A stretch of DNA of 14,188 nt from Prevotellaceae bacterium (GTDB taxonomy: Bacteria; Bacteroidota; Bacteroidia; Bacteroidales; UBA932). Of this stretch, positions 8,039 through 14,188 are shown in pieces. The stretch is from assembly GCA_031284065.1 (NCBI GenBank), contig JAITAP010000162.1:1-14188 (forward strand). The letters run 5' to 3'. Position numbers and translations under genes: made by a program. The notes beneath the pieces were generated by a model. That model was given only the letters and a program-made list of their open reading frames with translations. It ran no database searches and was not told the origin of the DNA. Position 1 is the first letter of the stretch, and each line of letters begins with the position of its first letter.

Positions 8039-8273
8039 AGAGCAAAATCAGCGCAATTGGCCAACGTCAACGTATTCAAAATATCATAATCGTCTTAAAA
8101 TCAAATTGTTGTTAAATGACTTGATGGCTTTCGGCATTGCAATAATCTCACTACCTGCAATTTTATACGTATTGACCCGACAACCTGCGTAGAGGACGGT
8201 TCGCGCTGCGGCTTGCACGGGGTTATTTACGTTGAAGTAAATAGCGCCTCAAAATTAGCCGCCTTTCCTCGCT
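8039..8273. other. Intergenic region between divergent promoters
   Basis: This separates the divergent KASIII-like and purL-half genes. No trace of the missing N-terminal half of PurL was recognised in it. A 22-codon hydrophobic reading frame (8124-8192) and a small inverted repeat TTTAC-GTTGAA-GTAAA (8226-8241) are the only things seen. Neither is convincing as a gene or a regulatory site. Confidence 0.4.
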
Positions 8274-8305
8274 TTTGTTTTTGTTCGGCAAGTTTTGTAC
8301 CTTCG
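8274..8305 (+). promoter_or_regulatory. Promoter of the purL C-terminal-half gene
   Basis: TTTG at 8274-8277 is followed after 20 bp by TACCTTCG at 8298-8305, a 7-of-8 match to TAnnTTTG at normal spacing. The predicted transcript begins near 8312, about 45 nt before the ATG at 8356. A second TTTG at 8280-8283 is too close to be the -33 element. Confidence 0.65.
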
Positions 8306-8355
8306 CACCGCCGAATTGCCGAAATTGCAAATTCTCAACTCTCAATTTAGTAGCT

Positions 8356-10344
8356 ATGTTTCCAACAATTTCCTTTGAAGAGCTCCTTCCGGAGGTGCTG
8401 AAGCTTGAGGCGGTGGGCTGCAAAGACTGGCTCACCAACAAGGTTGACCGCTCGGTAACGGGTCGCGTTGCCATGCAGCAATGCGCGGGCGAAATACAGC
8501 TTCCGCTCAACAATCTTGGCGTGGTTGCGCTCGACTATCAGGGCAAGAGAGGCGTTGCCACCTCCATTGGGCACGCCCCCGCCGCGGCGCTCATCAGCGC
8601 GGAGGCAGGCTCGCGGCTGGCTATCGCCGAGGCGCTGACCAACCTCGTTTGGGCGCACATTGAGGGGGGGCTGTCCGGCGTTTCGCTGAGCGCCAACTGG
8701 ATGTGGCCCTGCAAAAACGAGGGTGAAGATGCGCGCCTGTACAGCGCGGTAAAGGCGGCAAGCGATTTTGCGCAGGCGCTGGGGATAAACATACCCACAG
8801 GAAAGGATTCGCTCTCCATGACCCAAAAATACCCCGACGGGAAAAAGGTTTACGCGCCCGGCACGGTCATCATCTCTGCCGTGGGCGAGGTGAGCGACGT
8901 TCGCAAGGTGGTCAGCCCGACGCTCGACCCCAGCTTGGGCAGCACGCTCCTCTACATCAACATGTCCAGAACGGCGCTTACGCTGGGAGGCAGCAGCGCG
9001 GCGCAGGCGCTCGGCGAGCAGGGCGGAGCTGCCCCAGACGTGGCCAACGCCGCCTACTTTGCCGCAGCGTTTACCGCCGTGCAGACGCTGGTGGAGAAAG
9101 GGCTGGCGCTTGCCGGGCACGACGTTTCGTCCGGAGGGCTTGCTACCACGCTGCTCGAAATGACCTTTGCCAACCTTGAGGGCGGGCTTGAGGTTGACCT
9201 CACCCCGCTCGGTGCGCTGAATACGGCGTTGTTTGCCGAAAACCCCGCGCTGGTGCTGCAAGTGCAGGATGCTGTCCGGGTAAAGGAAATGCTGCACAGC
9301 TACGGCGTTGAGGCGGTGGCCATCGGCTGCCCGACGCAGGCGCGAACGGTACGGCTGTTCCACAACGGGCAAAAGTACAAGCTCGACATTGACGAGCTGC
9401 GCGACGTGTGGTACAAGCCTTCGTACCTGCTCGACCGCAGGCAGAGCGGCGAACAGCAGGCAAAGGCAAGATTTGAAAACTACAAAAACCAGCCCATACG
9501 CTACCGCTTTCCGCAGCATTTTACGGGCACATTCGCCGAATACGGTATCGACCCTCACCGCCGCACAGCGTCGGGGATACGCGCCGCCACCATTCGCGAA
9601 AAAGGCTGCCAGTGCGAGCGCGAAACGGCGTGGGCGCTGCACCTCGCAGGCTTCGACGTAAAGGATGTGCACATGACCGACCTCGTTTCGGGTATCGAAA
9701 CGCTGGAGGATGTGAATGTGGTGGTATTTGTCGGCGGTTTTGCAAACTCCGACGTGCTGGGGTCTGCAAAGGGCTGGGCTGGCGCGTTTCTCTACAACCC
9801 CAAAGCAAGGCAGGCGCTGGAAAATTTCTACGCCCGACCCGACACGCTAAGCTTGGGCATTTGCAACGGCTGCCAGCTCATGGTGGAGCTGGGGCTCATC
9901 ACGCCCAACGACAAGCAAAAGCCGCGCCTGCTGCGCAACGACTCGTGCAAGTTCGAGAGCGGGTTTACAGGCGTTGAAATTCCGCAAAGCAACTCGGTGA
10001 TGCTTGGCTCGCTGGGCGGCGCTACGCTGGGCATTTGGGTGGCGCACGGCGAGGGTAAGTTTGAGCTGCCGCTGGGCGCGGACAAGTACAACGTGGCGCT
10101 GCGCTACGCCTACGATGCGTACCCCGCCAACCCCAACGGCTCGCCGAACGCCGTAGCCGGCATTTGCTCCGCCGACGGGCGACACCTCGCCATGATGCCG
10201 CACCCCGAGCGCGCCATCCATCCCTGGACGTGCGCCTACATCCCCACACTCAACCGCTCCGACGAAGTTACGCCGTGGATAGAGGCCTTTGTAAATGCAA
10301 GAAAATGGGTGGTAAAAAACTCGGGGAAGGCAACGCGCAGCTAA
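8356..10344 (+). CDS. purL: PurL (FGAM synthase), C-terminal half only: second synthetase lobe plus glutaminase domain
   Basis: This encodes 662 aa, against about 1,230-1,300 aa for the large single-chain phosphoribosylformylglycinamidine synthase of Bacteroidota and Gammaproteobacteria. That enzyme makes FGAM from FGAR, glutamine and ATP in purine synthesis. The sequence begins just before the second AIRS-like lobe (KVDRSVTG at about 29-36; SLSANWMWPCKNEGEDARLY at 110-129; PTGKDSLSM at 147-155). It continues through the class I glutaminase, with Cys503 in GICNGCQ and His616/Glu618 in MMPHPERA, so the amidotransferase triad is complete. The PurS-like N-terminal domain and the whole first lobe, about 570 aa, are missing. 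The start is an ATG behind a good promoter, and upstream in-frame codons back to a TTG at 8275 show no PurL similarity. The frame has no internal stop or frameshift. It may be one part of a split PurL or a truncated copy. The stop overlaps the convergent DUF1573 gene by 4 bp. Confidence 0.93.
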   Translation: MFPTISFEELLPEVLKLEAVGCKDWLTNKVDRSVTGRVAMQQCAGEIQLPLNNLGVVALDYQGKRGVATSIGHAPAAALISAEAGSRLAIAEALTNLVWAHIEGGLSGVSLSANWMWPCKNEGEDARLYSAVKAASDFAQALGINIPTGKDSLSMTQKYPDGKKVYAPGTVIISAVGEVSDVRKVVSPTLDPSLGSTLLYINMSRTALTLGGSSAAQALGEQGGAAPDVANAAYFAAAFTAVQTLVEKGLALAGHDVSSGGLATTLLEMTFANLEGGLEVDLTPLGALNTALFAENPALVLQVQDAVRVKEMLHSYGVEAVAIGCPTQARTVRLFHNGQKYKLDIDELRDVWYKPSYLLDRRQSGEQQAKARFENYKNQPIRYRFPQHFTGTFAEYGIDPHRRTASGIRAATIREKGCQCERETAWALHLAGFDVKDVHMTDLVSGIETLEDVNVVVFVGGFANSDVLGSAKGWAGAFLYNPKARQALENFYARPDTLSLGICNGCQLMVELGLITPNDKQKPRLLRNDSCKFESGFTGVEIPQSNSVMLGSLGGATLGIWVAHGEGKFELPLGADKYNVALRYAYDAYPANPNGSPNAVAGICSADGRHLAMMPHPERAIHPWTCAYIPTLNRSDEVTPWIEAFVNARKWVVKNSGKATRS

Positions 10345-11399
10345 TTCACGGCAGCCGAAACTCCAATCGTTACGCTCGGTTGCCTGGGAGCGTTGGTAAT
10401 AACGGTTACGTTTTTGCTTATTTTTCCTTTCAGCTTTCCCGCGTTGAACGTGGCTTTTAGCTCCGTCGTCTGCCCCGCTTTGACGCTTTTCGGGTTATCG
10501 GCGGCAAGCGTGATGCAGTCGCAAGCGGAGGAGGCTTTGCGCAGCAGCAAGTCGCTCTTCCCCTCGTTGGTAACGGCAATGGAGAACTCCTTGCTTTCGC
10601 CGCCGGCCACGCTCCCCAAGTCCACCCTGCGCAGGGCAAACTTTGCCGCCGGAGCGTTGGCAAGCTGCTCGCCCTTCAGCCCCGAAAAATCTTCGTCGAT
10701 GCTGGCGCTCACAACAAGCTCGCTGCCCTTGCCGCCCGCGCCGTTGAGCGTAAGGCTCACCTTGTCGGTAACGTAGCCCCAGTCGTTCTTTTTTGCCGCG
10801 TGGTAGGTGCAAACAATGCTTCCCTTTTCCCCCGCGCCGAGCGTTTGCGGGCGGGCGCTTACGGAGAGATGCGCCGGCACGCTCTCAAAGGCGATGCGCA
10901 CCGCCGCGCTTCCGGTGTTGATGACGGGCAGCGAATCGGTTGCCGTAGCGGTGTGGTAAATGTTGGCAAACGGAATGTTGAGCGACTTGAGGCGCAGCGT
11001 GCCGATTACGCGGGGGTACAGGTCGGCAACGCCTTTGGCTTTGGGCAGCACCTCGCCCGAAATTTCCAGCTTCACCTGCTCCGTTTTGGTCGTTACGGTA
11101 ATTTCCTTCTCAAAAATTCCCGGACGGTCTTTTGGGTCAAATATGGCCTTTACGAAGCCCTTTTTCCCGGGCAGCACGGGTTCTTTTGTCCACTCCGGCG
11201 TGGTGCAGCCGCACGACGACTCCACGTTGGTGATGATAACGGGAACTTTACCAACGTTGGTAAATTCAAACCGGTAGGTAATGTTACCGCCTGTTTCGGG
11301 GACTTGCCCAAAGTCGTGCGCCGTTTTTGTAAACTGCATTTGCGCCAACGCGCCAACGCTTATAAGGCACGAGGCCGTAATGGTAAGAATTTTTTTCAT
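10341..11399 (-). CDS. DUF1573 periplasmic protein with tandem ASH/Ig-like domains
   Basis: This encodes 352 aa with a clear signal peptide (MKKILTITASCLISVGALAQ), so it is exported. It has three Ig-like repeats. The first (about 22-118) has the DUF1573 hallmark F..T.HDFG...(E)GG followed by SSCGCT at 61-66 (Cys63, Cys65). The middle one (about 135-235) lacks the cysteines. The third (about 252-352) repeats the pattern with DLGSVAGGE and SACDCI (Cys293, Cys295). DUF1573 proteins are abundant in Bacteroidota; their function is unsettled and a binding or scaffold role is only suggested by the fold. The ATG at 11399 is preferred to the upstream TTG at 11522 because it begins the signal peptide and lies about 33 nt after a predicted transcription start. 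The stop TAG shares the bases CTAA (10341-10344) with the purL stop. Confidence 0.88.
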   Translation of the reverse strand: MKKILTITASCLISVGALAQMQFTKTAHDFGQVPETGGNITYRFEFTNVGKVPVIITNVESSCGCTTPEWTKEPVLPGKKGFVKAIFDPKDRPGIFEKEITVTTKTEQVKLEISGEVLPKAKGVADLYPRVIGTLRLKSLNIPFANIYHTATATDSLPVINTGSAAVRIAFESVPAHLSVSARPQTLGAGEKGSIVCTYHAAKKNDWGYVTDKVSLTLNGAGGKGSELVVSASIDEDFSGLKGEQLANAPAAKFALRRVDLGSVAGGESKEFSIAVTNEGKSDLLLRKASSACDCITLAADNPKSVKAGQTTELKATFNAGKLKGKISKNVTVITNAPRQPSVTIGVSAAVN

Positions 11400-11437
11400 T
11401 ATAAATCTTTTTACGCTATTGTCTATTTTTGAGACGC

Positions 11438-11472
11438 TAAAGATAAATTTGCCTTGCAAGTTTTGTTTCAAA
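11438..11472 (-). promoter_or_regulatory. Candidate promoter of the DUF1573 gene
   Basis: On the minus strand, TATCTTTA (11445-11438) matches TAnnTTTG at 7 of 8 positions, with a TTTG at 11472-11469 and a 23-bp gap, the same gap as at the KASIII-like gene. It begins just past the stop of the broken Rpn-type gene, whose TAA ends at 11473. Confidence 0.45.
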
Positions 11473-11962
11473 TTAACTATTTGTGTGTATCCATTCCTCT
11501 GACAAACCGGTATATTCGGCAATCTTTTTAATGCTCAAATTTGCCATGTACAAACTTTTTATAAGCTTGAATCGCTATAACATATACGCCGGCTACATCG
11601 TAGCTTAGCAACTTTACTTTTTCGCCTTTTGCGTTGGTGGTTGTTTTATCTTTCGGCGCCTGATAGATGAACGAGTAACTTGCATACAGCCGCATCCTTT
11701 CCACAAAAATGTTGCTGTCTTGAGACCAGCACCTCCACAATGTACCGTTTTCCGCTCGTTGTTTTTACGTAAATATCGTAAATCGCTTCCCTGTTTTCTT
11801 TTATAATGCCCAGCTGCTCTAATGAAAGATATTCGATACTCGTAATTTTTTCGGGCAATGCTTCAGCAGCAACTCGTTCCCCAATACTTTCTTGAACCCA
11901 AAATCGGTCTTCGGGTTCATAAAAACTTCCGGTACGGATTCTTTGGTCTTTTCTTTTGCCAT
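11473..11962 (-). pseudogene. Decayed Rpn/PD-(D/E)XK nuclease family 'transposase' (PDDEXK_2)
   Basis: Pieces of one protein lie in order but in changing frames. Frame 1 from the ATG at 11962 gives MAKEKTKE, then VFMNPKTDFGFKKVLGNELLL. A shift near 11855-11865 then gives ALPEKITSIEYLSLEQLG, then AIYDIYVKTTSGKRYIVEV and VSRQQHF (nuclease core, Asp in YDIY and Glu in VEV). A run of five T (plus-strand A at 11705-11709) returns it to frame 1 as FVERMRLYASYSFIYQAPK and YDVAGVYVIAI. After a large internal loss, a third frame gives KLIKSLYMANLSIKKIAEYT then GLSEEWI, ending at the TAA at 11473-11475; this is the helical C-terminus of the family. About 160 codons remain of a usual 280-300. The family (COG5464/RpnC-like) is linked to recombination-promoting nuclease activity; this copy should be dead. 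Confidence 0.8.
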
Positions 11963-12047
11963 TAACTTTGAAGCATTTTTATAAAGACAACCATTATTTT
12001 CAAAATGCAAAAGTAGCAAAAAAACGGCTTGTTTCTTGTAACGACTC

Positions 12048-12074
12048 AAAAAAATCCGCGCTTTATTAGAAGCG
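12048..12074 (-). terminator. Weak intrinsic terminator after the FadL-type gene
   Basis: On the minus strand a 5-bp stem CGCTT-ctaata-AAGCG (12074-12059) overlaps the stop codon and is followed after four bases by seven T (12054-12048). The stem is short, so it may be weak or chance. Confidence 0.3.
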
Positions 12075-13550
12075 TAATCCTAAGGTTATCATAAGGTTAT
12101 TTTGGAGAATATCGTACGATATTTCGCTTGAGGATACATCCTCCGAGTTGTACATGTAGCTTTTGTCCTTCTGCACGGCGAGCGAGTAGGCAAAATCAGC
12201 AAAAAATATGCTCGACCGGTAGCCCGCGCCCAAAGAGTAGAAGTTCACGGAGCCGTTTTTGCCAACGCCGCTCTTGTACGGGTTGCCATACGTTGCAAAG
12301 CCTGCCCTCAGGGCAACATTATCGTAGCCAAGTTCCCCCCCAAAGCGAAGGTTTGCCGTGTTCCGGTAGTTAGCCTCAATAGTCTGGTTTTCGCTGAAAA
12401 AATCATACCCATCATCGCCGTTCCGCATTTTCATTTTGGAGTAGTCCACATACTCGTAGTCGGCGCTGACAATGCCGCGCCACTTTGAGCTCTGGTCGCC
12501 AAAAACGTACGCAACGCCGCCCATGTACTTAAACGGGGCTTCAATGTTGTACTTGTAAAGCCCGTTTGAAAAAGATCTGGAAGAGTTCCCTATATCTAAG
12601 AACGATGAGCTGATAGAAGCGTCATACCGGTCGGACATGGCGAGAAAGGTGGGCGTGTGAATGGCTGCACCCAAGCGCAAACCCTCCAGAAAATCCGCGT
12701 TGGCAAAGGGTCGGGCAATGATACCGCCCTTAAAGTTGTAACCCATACCCGACATGCGAAACTCTCTTTTGTAGGTAAAACCCTCAAACGGAGAAATATT
12801 GTCAAACAGACCCTCATCAATATCCGTCTGGTTTTGAGAGTAGGATATGGTCTGTACCCCTATGGTCATGCCGAAGTAAAGCATGTGCTCAACATTACAG
12901 CCAATGCTGAAATCAAACTCCCCAATGCTGCCCCACGCTTCGGAAGAGCGGCGACCTTTGGTTTGGTCATGATCTTTATTAAGGTTAGGCTCCCAGCGCT
13001 GCGCGATTGTGTCAAATTCTATTATATCTGTATAGTATGCCAACTCTGCCTCTATATCGTCACGATTTCCATCGCGATTTGCCGCCGCCGCAAAGTAGTC
13101 CATGTAGGCGCCTCCTACCGCTACGGGATTTCCTCGCACTGCAATTCGCTCCGAAAAGTTGCTGAGCTTGTTGTACGAAGCCCCTATGTTGACGTTCACC
13201 ACCCCGCCGCTTCCGGTGTTGATAACGCCTACCCCCCCAACGTTGGAGAAACTCATCAGGTAGCGGTTGTCGGCAGCGTTATTGCCCATGTATGATGACG
13301 ATACGTTGGTAACGTTCGGGTTGAGGGTAACGGAAAATTCTCCCGAGCGGTACACGCCAATACCCGCCGGATTGTACGCCAGCGTGGTGAGCTCGCCGCC
13401 CAGGGCGGCAAATGCGCCGCCCATAGCGCTAAAGCGCGCCGTGCCCAAAGGATAGCTGCGCGAAAAACGCAAGGCGTCCACATCTTCCTGTGCATAGCCG
13501 GAAAGCGCAAGGCAAACACTTGTAGCCAGCAAAAAAATACTTTTTTTCAT
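12066..13550 (-). CDS. OMPP1/FadL/TodX-type outer-membrane beta-barrel protein
   Basis: This encodes 494 aa, the usual size of FadL-like barrels, which let hydrophobic compounds such as fatty acids cross the outer membrane. Bacteroidota members are often labelled hemin receptor without proof. A signal peptide ends near residue 20 (LSGYAQ). The mature N-terminus has the family pattern ARFSAMGGAFAALGGELTTL then AYNPAGIGVYRSGEF, with the NPAG motif at 60-63. The rest is amphipathic strands rich in aromatic and glycine residues, and the protein ends in Phe (LGLRF), as expected for assembly by the BAM complex. The ATG starts a good signal sequence. It lies 40 bp after the Ser-rich gene, too little space for a typical promoter, so the two are probably co-transcribed. 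The transported compound cannot be told from sequence. Confidence 0.88.
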   Translation of the reverse strand: MKKSIFLLATSVCLALSGYAQEDVDALRFSRSYPLGTARFSAMGGAFAALGGELTTLAYNPAGIGVYRSGEFSVTLNPNVTNVSSSYMGNNAADNRYLMSFSNVGGVGVINTGSGGVVNVNIGASYNKLSNFSERIAVRGNPVAVGGAYMDYFAAAANRDGNRDDIEAELAYYTDIIEFDTIAQRWEPNLNKDHDQTKGRRSSEAWGSIGEFDFSIGCNVEHMLYFGMTIGVQTISYSQNQTDIDEGLFDNISPFEGFTYKREFRMSGMGYNFKGGIIARPFANADFLEGLRLGAAIHTPTFLAMSDRYDASISSSFLDIGNSSRSFSNGLYKYNIEAPFKYMGGVAYVFGDQSSKWRGIVSADYEYVDYSKMKMRNGDDGYDFFSENQTIEANYRNTANLRFGGELGYDNVALRAGFATYGNPYKSGVGKNGSVNFYSLGAGYRSSIFFADFAYSLAVQKDKSYMYNSEDVSSSEISYDILQNNLMITLGLRF

Positions 13551-13590
13551 AACTATGATAAATTAATTAGGAGTTACATCTTACTTACTT

Positions 13591-14188
13591 CTACCTGCCG
13601 GAGCTTCTGCGTCCGCTGCTGCTACTTCTACTGCTACTTCTACTGCTTCCACTTGAGCTGGAGCTTGATCCGCCGGAGTAGCTGCTTCTCGAGCTGGAGC
13701 TGCCGGAGTAGCTGCTTCTCGAGCTGGAGCTGGAGCTTGAACTTGAGCCGGAGGTGGAGGTGGGGCTGGAACTTGAGCCGGAGTAGCTGCCGCTGCTTTG
13801 AGAAGAAGAATTTGACGACGGGATAGACTGGTATGACCGTCCGCTGTTGGAGTAGGAGATACGGTTGCTACCCGTGCCGCTTGTTTCCGGTTGCGTCGTG
13901 TACGAGCGCGTATATCCGCCTTGCGTACGCTGCGTATACGTTCCCGCAGGGACGCTTAAGCGTTGCCCGCTGTACGTACCGGCGGTGGTGCGGCTATTGG
14001 TGTAGCCTGTTCCCCGTCCCGTCCCCGACATGTTGCTTCCCCTGTGCGTTCCCCGCGCCTCTGCCGCGTAACCTCCTCCCCAGTAGTGTCCCGGATAGTA
14101 GTGGTGATAGTAGTACGGGTATCCCCAGCTGTAGTACGGGTACCCCCAGCCGTAGCCGTAGTACGGATATCCCCAGCCCAAACCCCAA
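13591..14188 (-). CDS. Tyr/Trp/Gly-rich then Ser-rich low-complexity protein (5' end beyond window)
   Basis: At least 198 codons are visible; the frame is open to the window edge, so the start and any signal peptide are missing. The visible N-terminal part is an aromatic repeat built from GWGYPYY-like units (about 14090-14188). A Thr/Gly/Arg-rich middle follows, and then a roughly 80-residue tail made almost only of Ser, Gly, Arg and Tyr (SSSRSSYSGSSSSRSSYSGG). Part of the tail is encoded by a perfect 30-bp tandem repeat. It ends in SGR and a TAG stop. Such proteins occur in Bacteroidota as secreted or surface proteins, some annotated vitellogenin-like from composition alone. I do not recognise a function. 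It lies 40 bp upstream of the FadL-type gene and is likely in the same operon, which hints at the cell envelope. The coding call is supported by the long biased frame ending next to a real gene. Confidence 0.7.
   Translation of the reverse strand, partial: WGLGWGYPYYGYGWGYPYYSWGYPYYYHHYYPGHYWGGGYAAEARGTHRGSNMSGTGRGTGYTNSRTTAGTYSGQRLSVPAGTYTQRTQGGYTRSYTTQPETSGTGSNRISYSNSGRSYQSIPSSNSSSQSSGSYSGSSSSPTSTSGSSSSSSSSSRSSYSGSSSSRSSYSGGSSSSSSGSSRSSSRSSSSGRRSSGR
13672..13731. repeat. Perfect 30-bp tandem duplication inside the Ser-rich gene
   Basis: Bases 13672-13701 are repeated exactly at 13702-13731, and partial units flank them. The unit is a multiple of three, so gain or loss changes the length of the Ser/Arg/Gly/Tyr tail by 10 residues without breaking the frame. 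Confidence 0.85.

Noticed and set aside
8124..8192. A 22-residue hydrophobic frame starting MAFGIAIISLP
   Set aside because: It is very short, has no ribosome-binding or promoter support of its own, and lies in AT-rich spacer where such frames occur by chance.
8347..9672. A 441-codon open frame on the minus strand opposite purL
   Set aside because: It lies antisense to clear PurL coding sequence, and its Arg/Ala/Val/His-rich composition is what GC-rich antisense frames give. It has no recognisable domain.
11400..11522. Upstream TTG extension of the DUF1573 protein
   Set aside because: It would bury the signal peptide, covers the predicted promoter, and overlaps the end of the Rpn-type remnant.

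Overview
The window looks like a chromosomal segment from a member of the Bacteroidota, probably Bacteroidales. The family content points there: an HU-like/DUF4469 DNA-binding protein, a DUF1573 protein, an OMPP1/FadL-type porin, GH78/GH43/GH140 plant-glycan enzymes and an Rpn-type PD-(D/E)XK 'transposase' remnant. The starts agree: they lack purine-rich Shine-Dalgarno sequences, and several genes are preceded by matches to the Bacteroidota promoter pattern TTTG-N(~20)-TAnnTTTG. Base composition is moderate by eye, about half G+C. No rRNA, tRNA, CRISPR array or intact mobile element was recognised.

Left part (1-6600). A 69/70-bp tandem repeat with nested hairpins (74-235) lies downstream of a compact minus-strand cluster. 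Read in the direction of transcription, the cluster is GH140 apiosidase-like protein (6477-5002), GH43-like lipoprotein (4906-3965), GH78 alpha-L-rhamnosidase (3943-1091) and HU-like/DUF4469 DNA-binding protein (1070-342). Three exported glycosidases suggest stepwise removal of apiose, rhamnose and a third sugar from a branched plant glycan such as rhamnogalacturonan II. That substrate is an inference. No SusC/SusD pair or regulator is present in the window.

Middle part (6600-10344). After about 540 bp without a gene comes a minus-strand KASIII-like ketosynthase (7963-7016) with its own promoter. Diverging from it is a plus-strand gene (8356-10344) encoding only the C-terminal half of large PurL (FGAM synthase): the second synthetase lobe plus the glutaminase domain. 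The gene starts at a domain boundary, has its own good promoter and shows no decay. The N-terminal half is absent from the window. This is the most unusual observation here.

Right part (10341-14188). A minus-strand DUF1573 periplasmic protein overlaps the purL stop by 4 bp, tail to tail. Upstream of it lies a broken Rpn/PD-(D/E)XK gene whose pieces are spread over three reading frames. Next is a FadL-type outer-membrane protein. Last is a partial gene, running off the window, for a Tyr/Trp/Gly- then Ser-rich low-complexity protein. These last two genes are 40 bp apart and probably co-transcribed.
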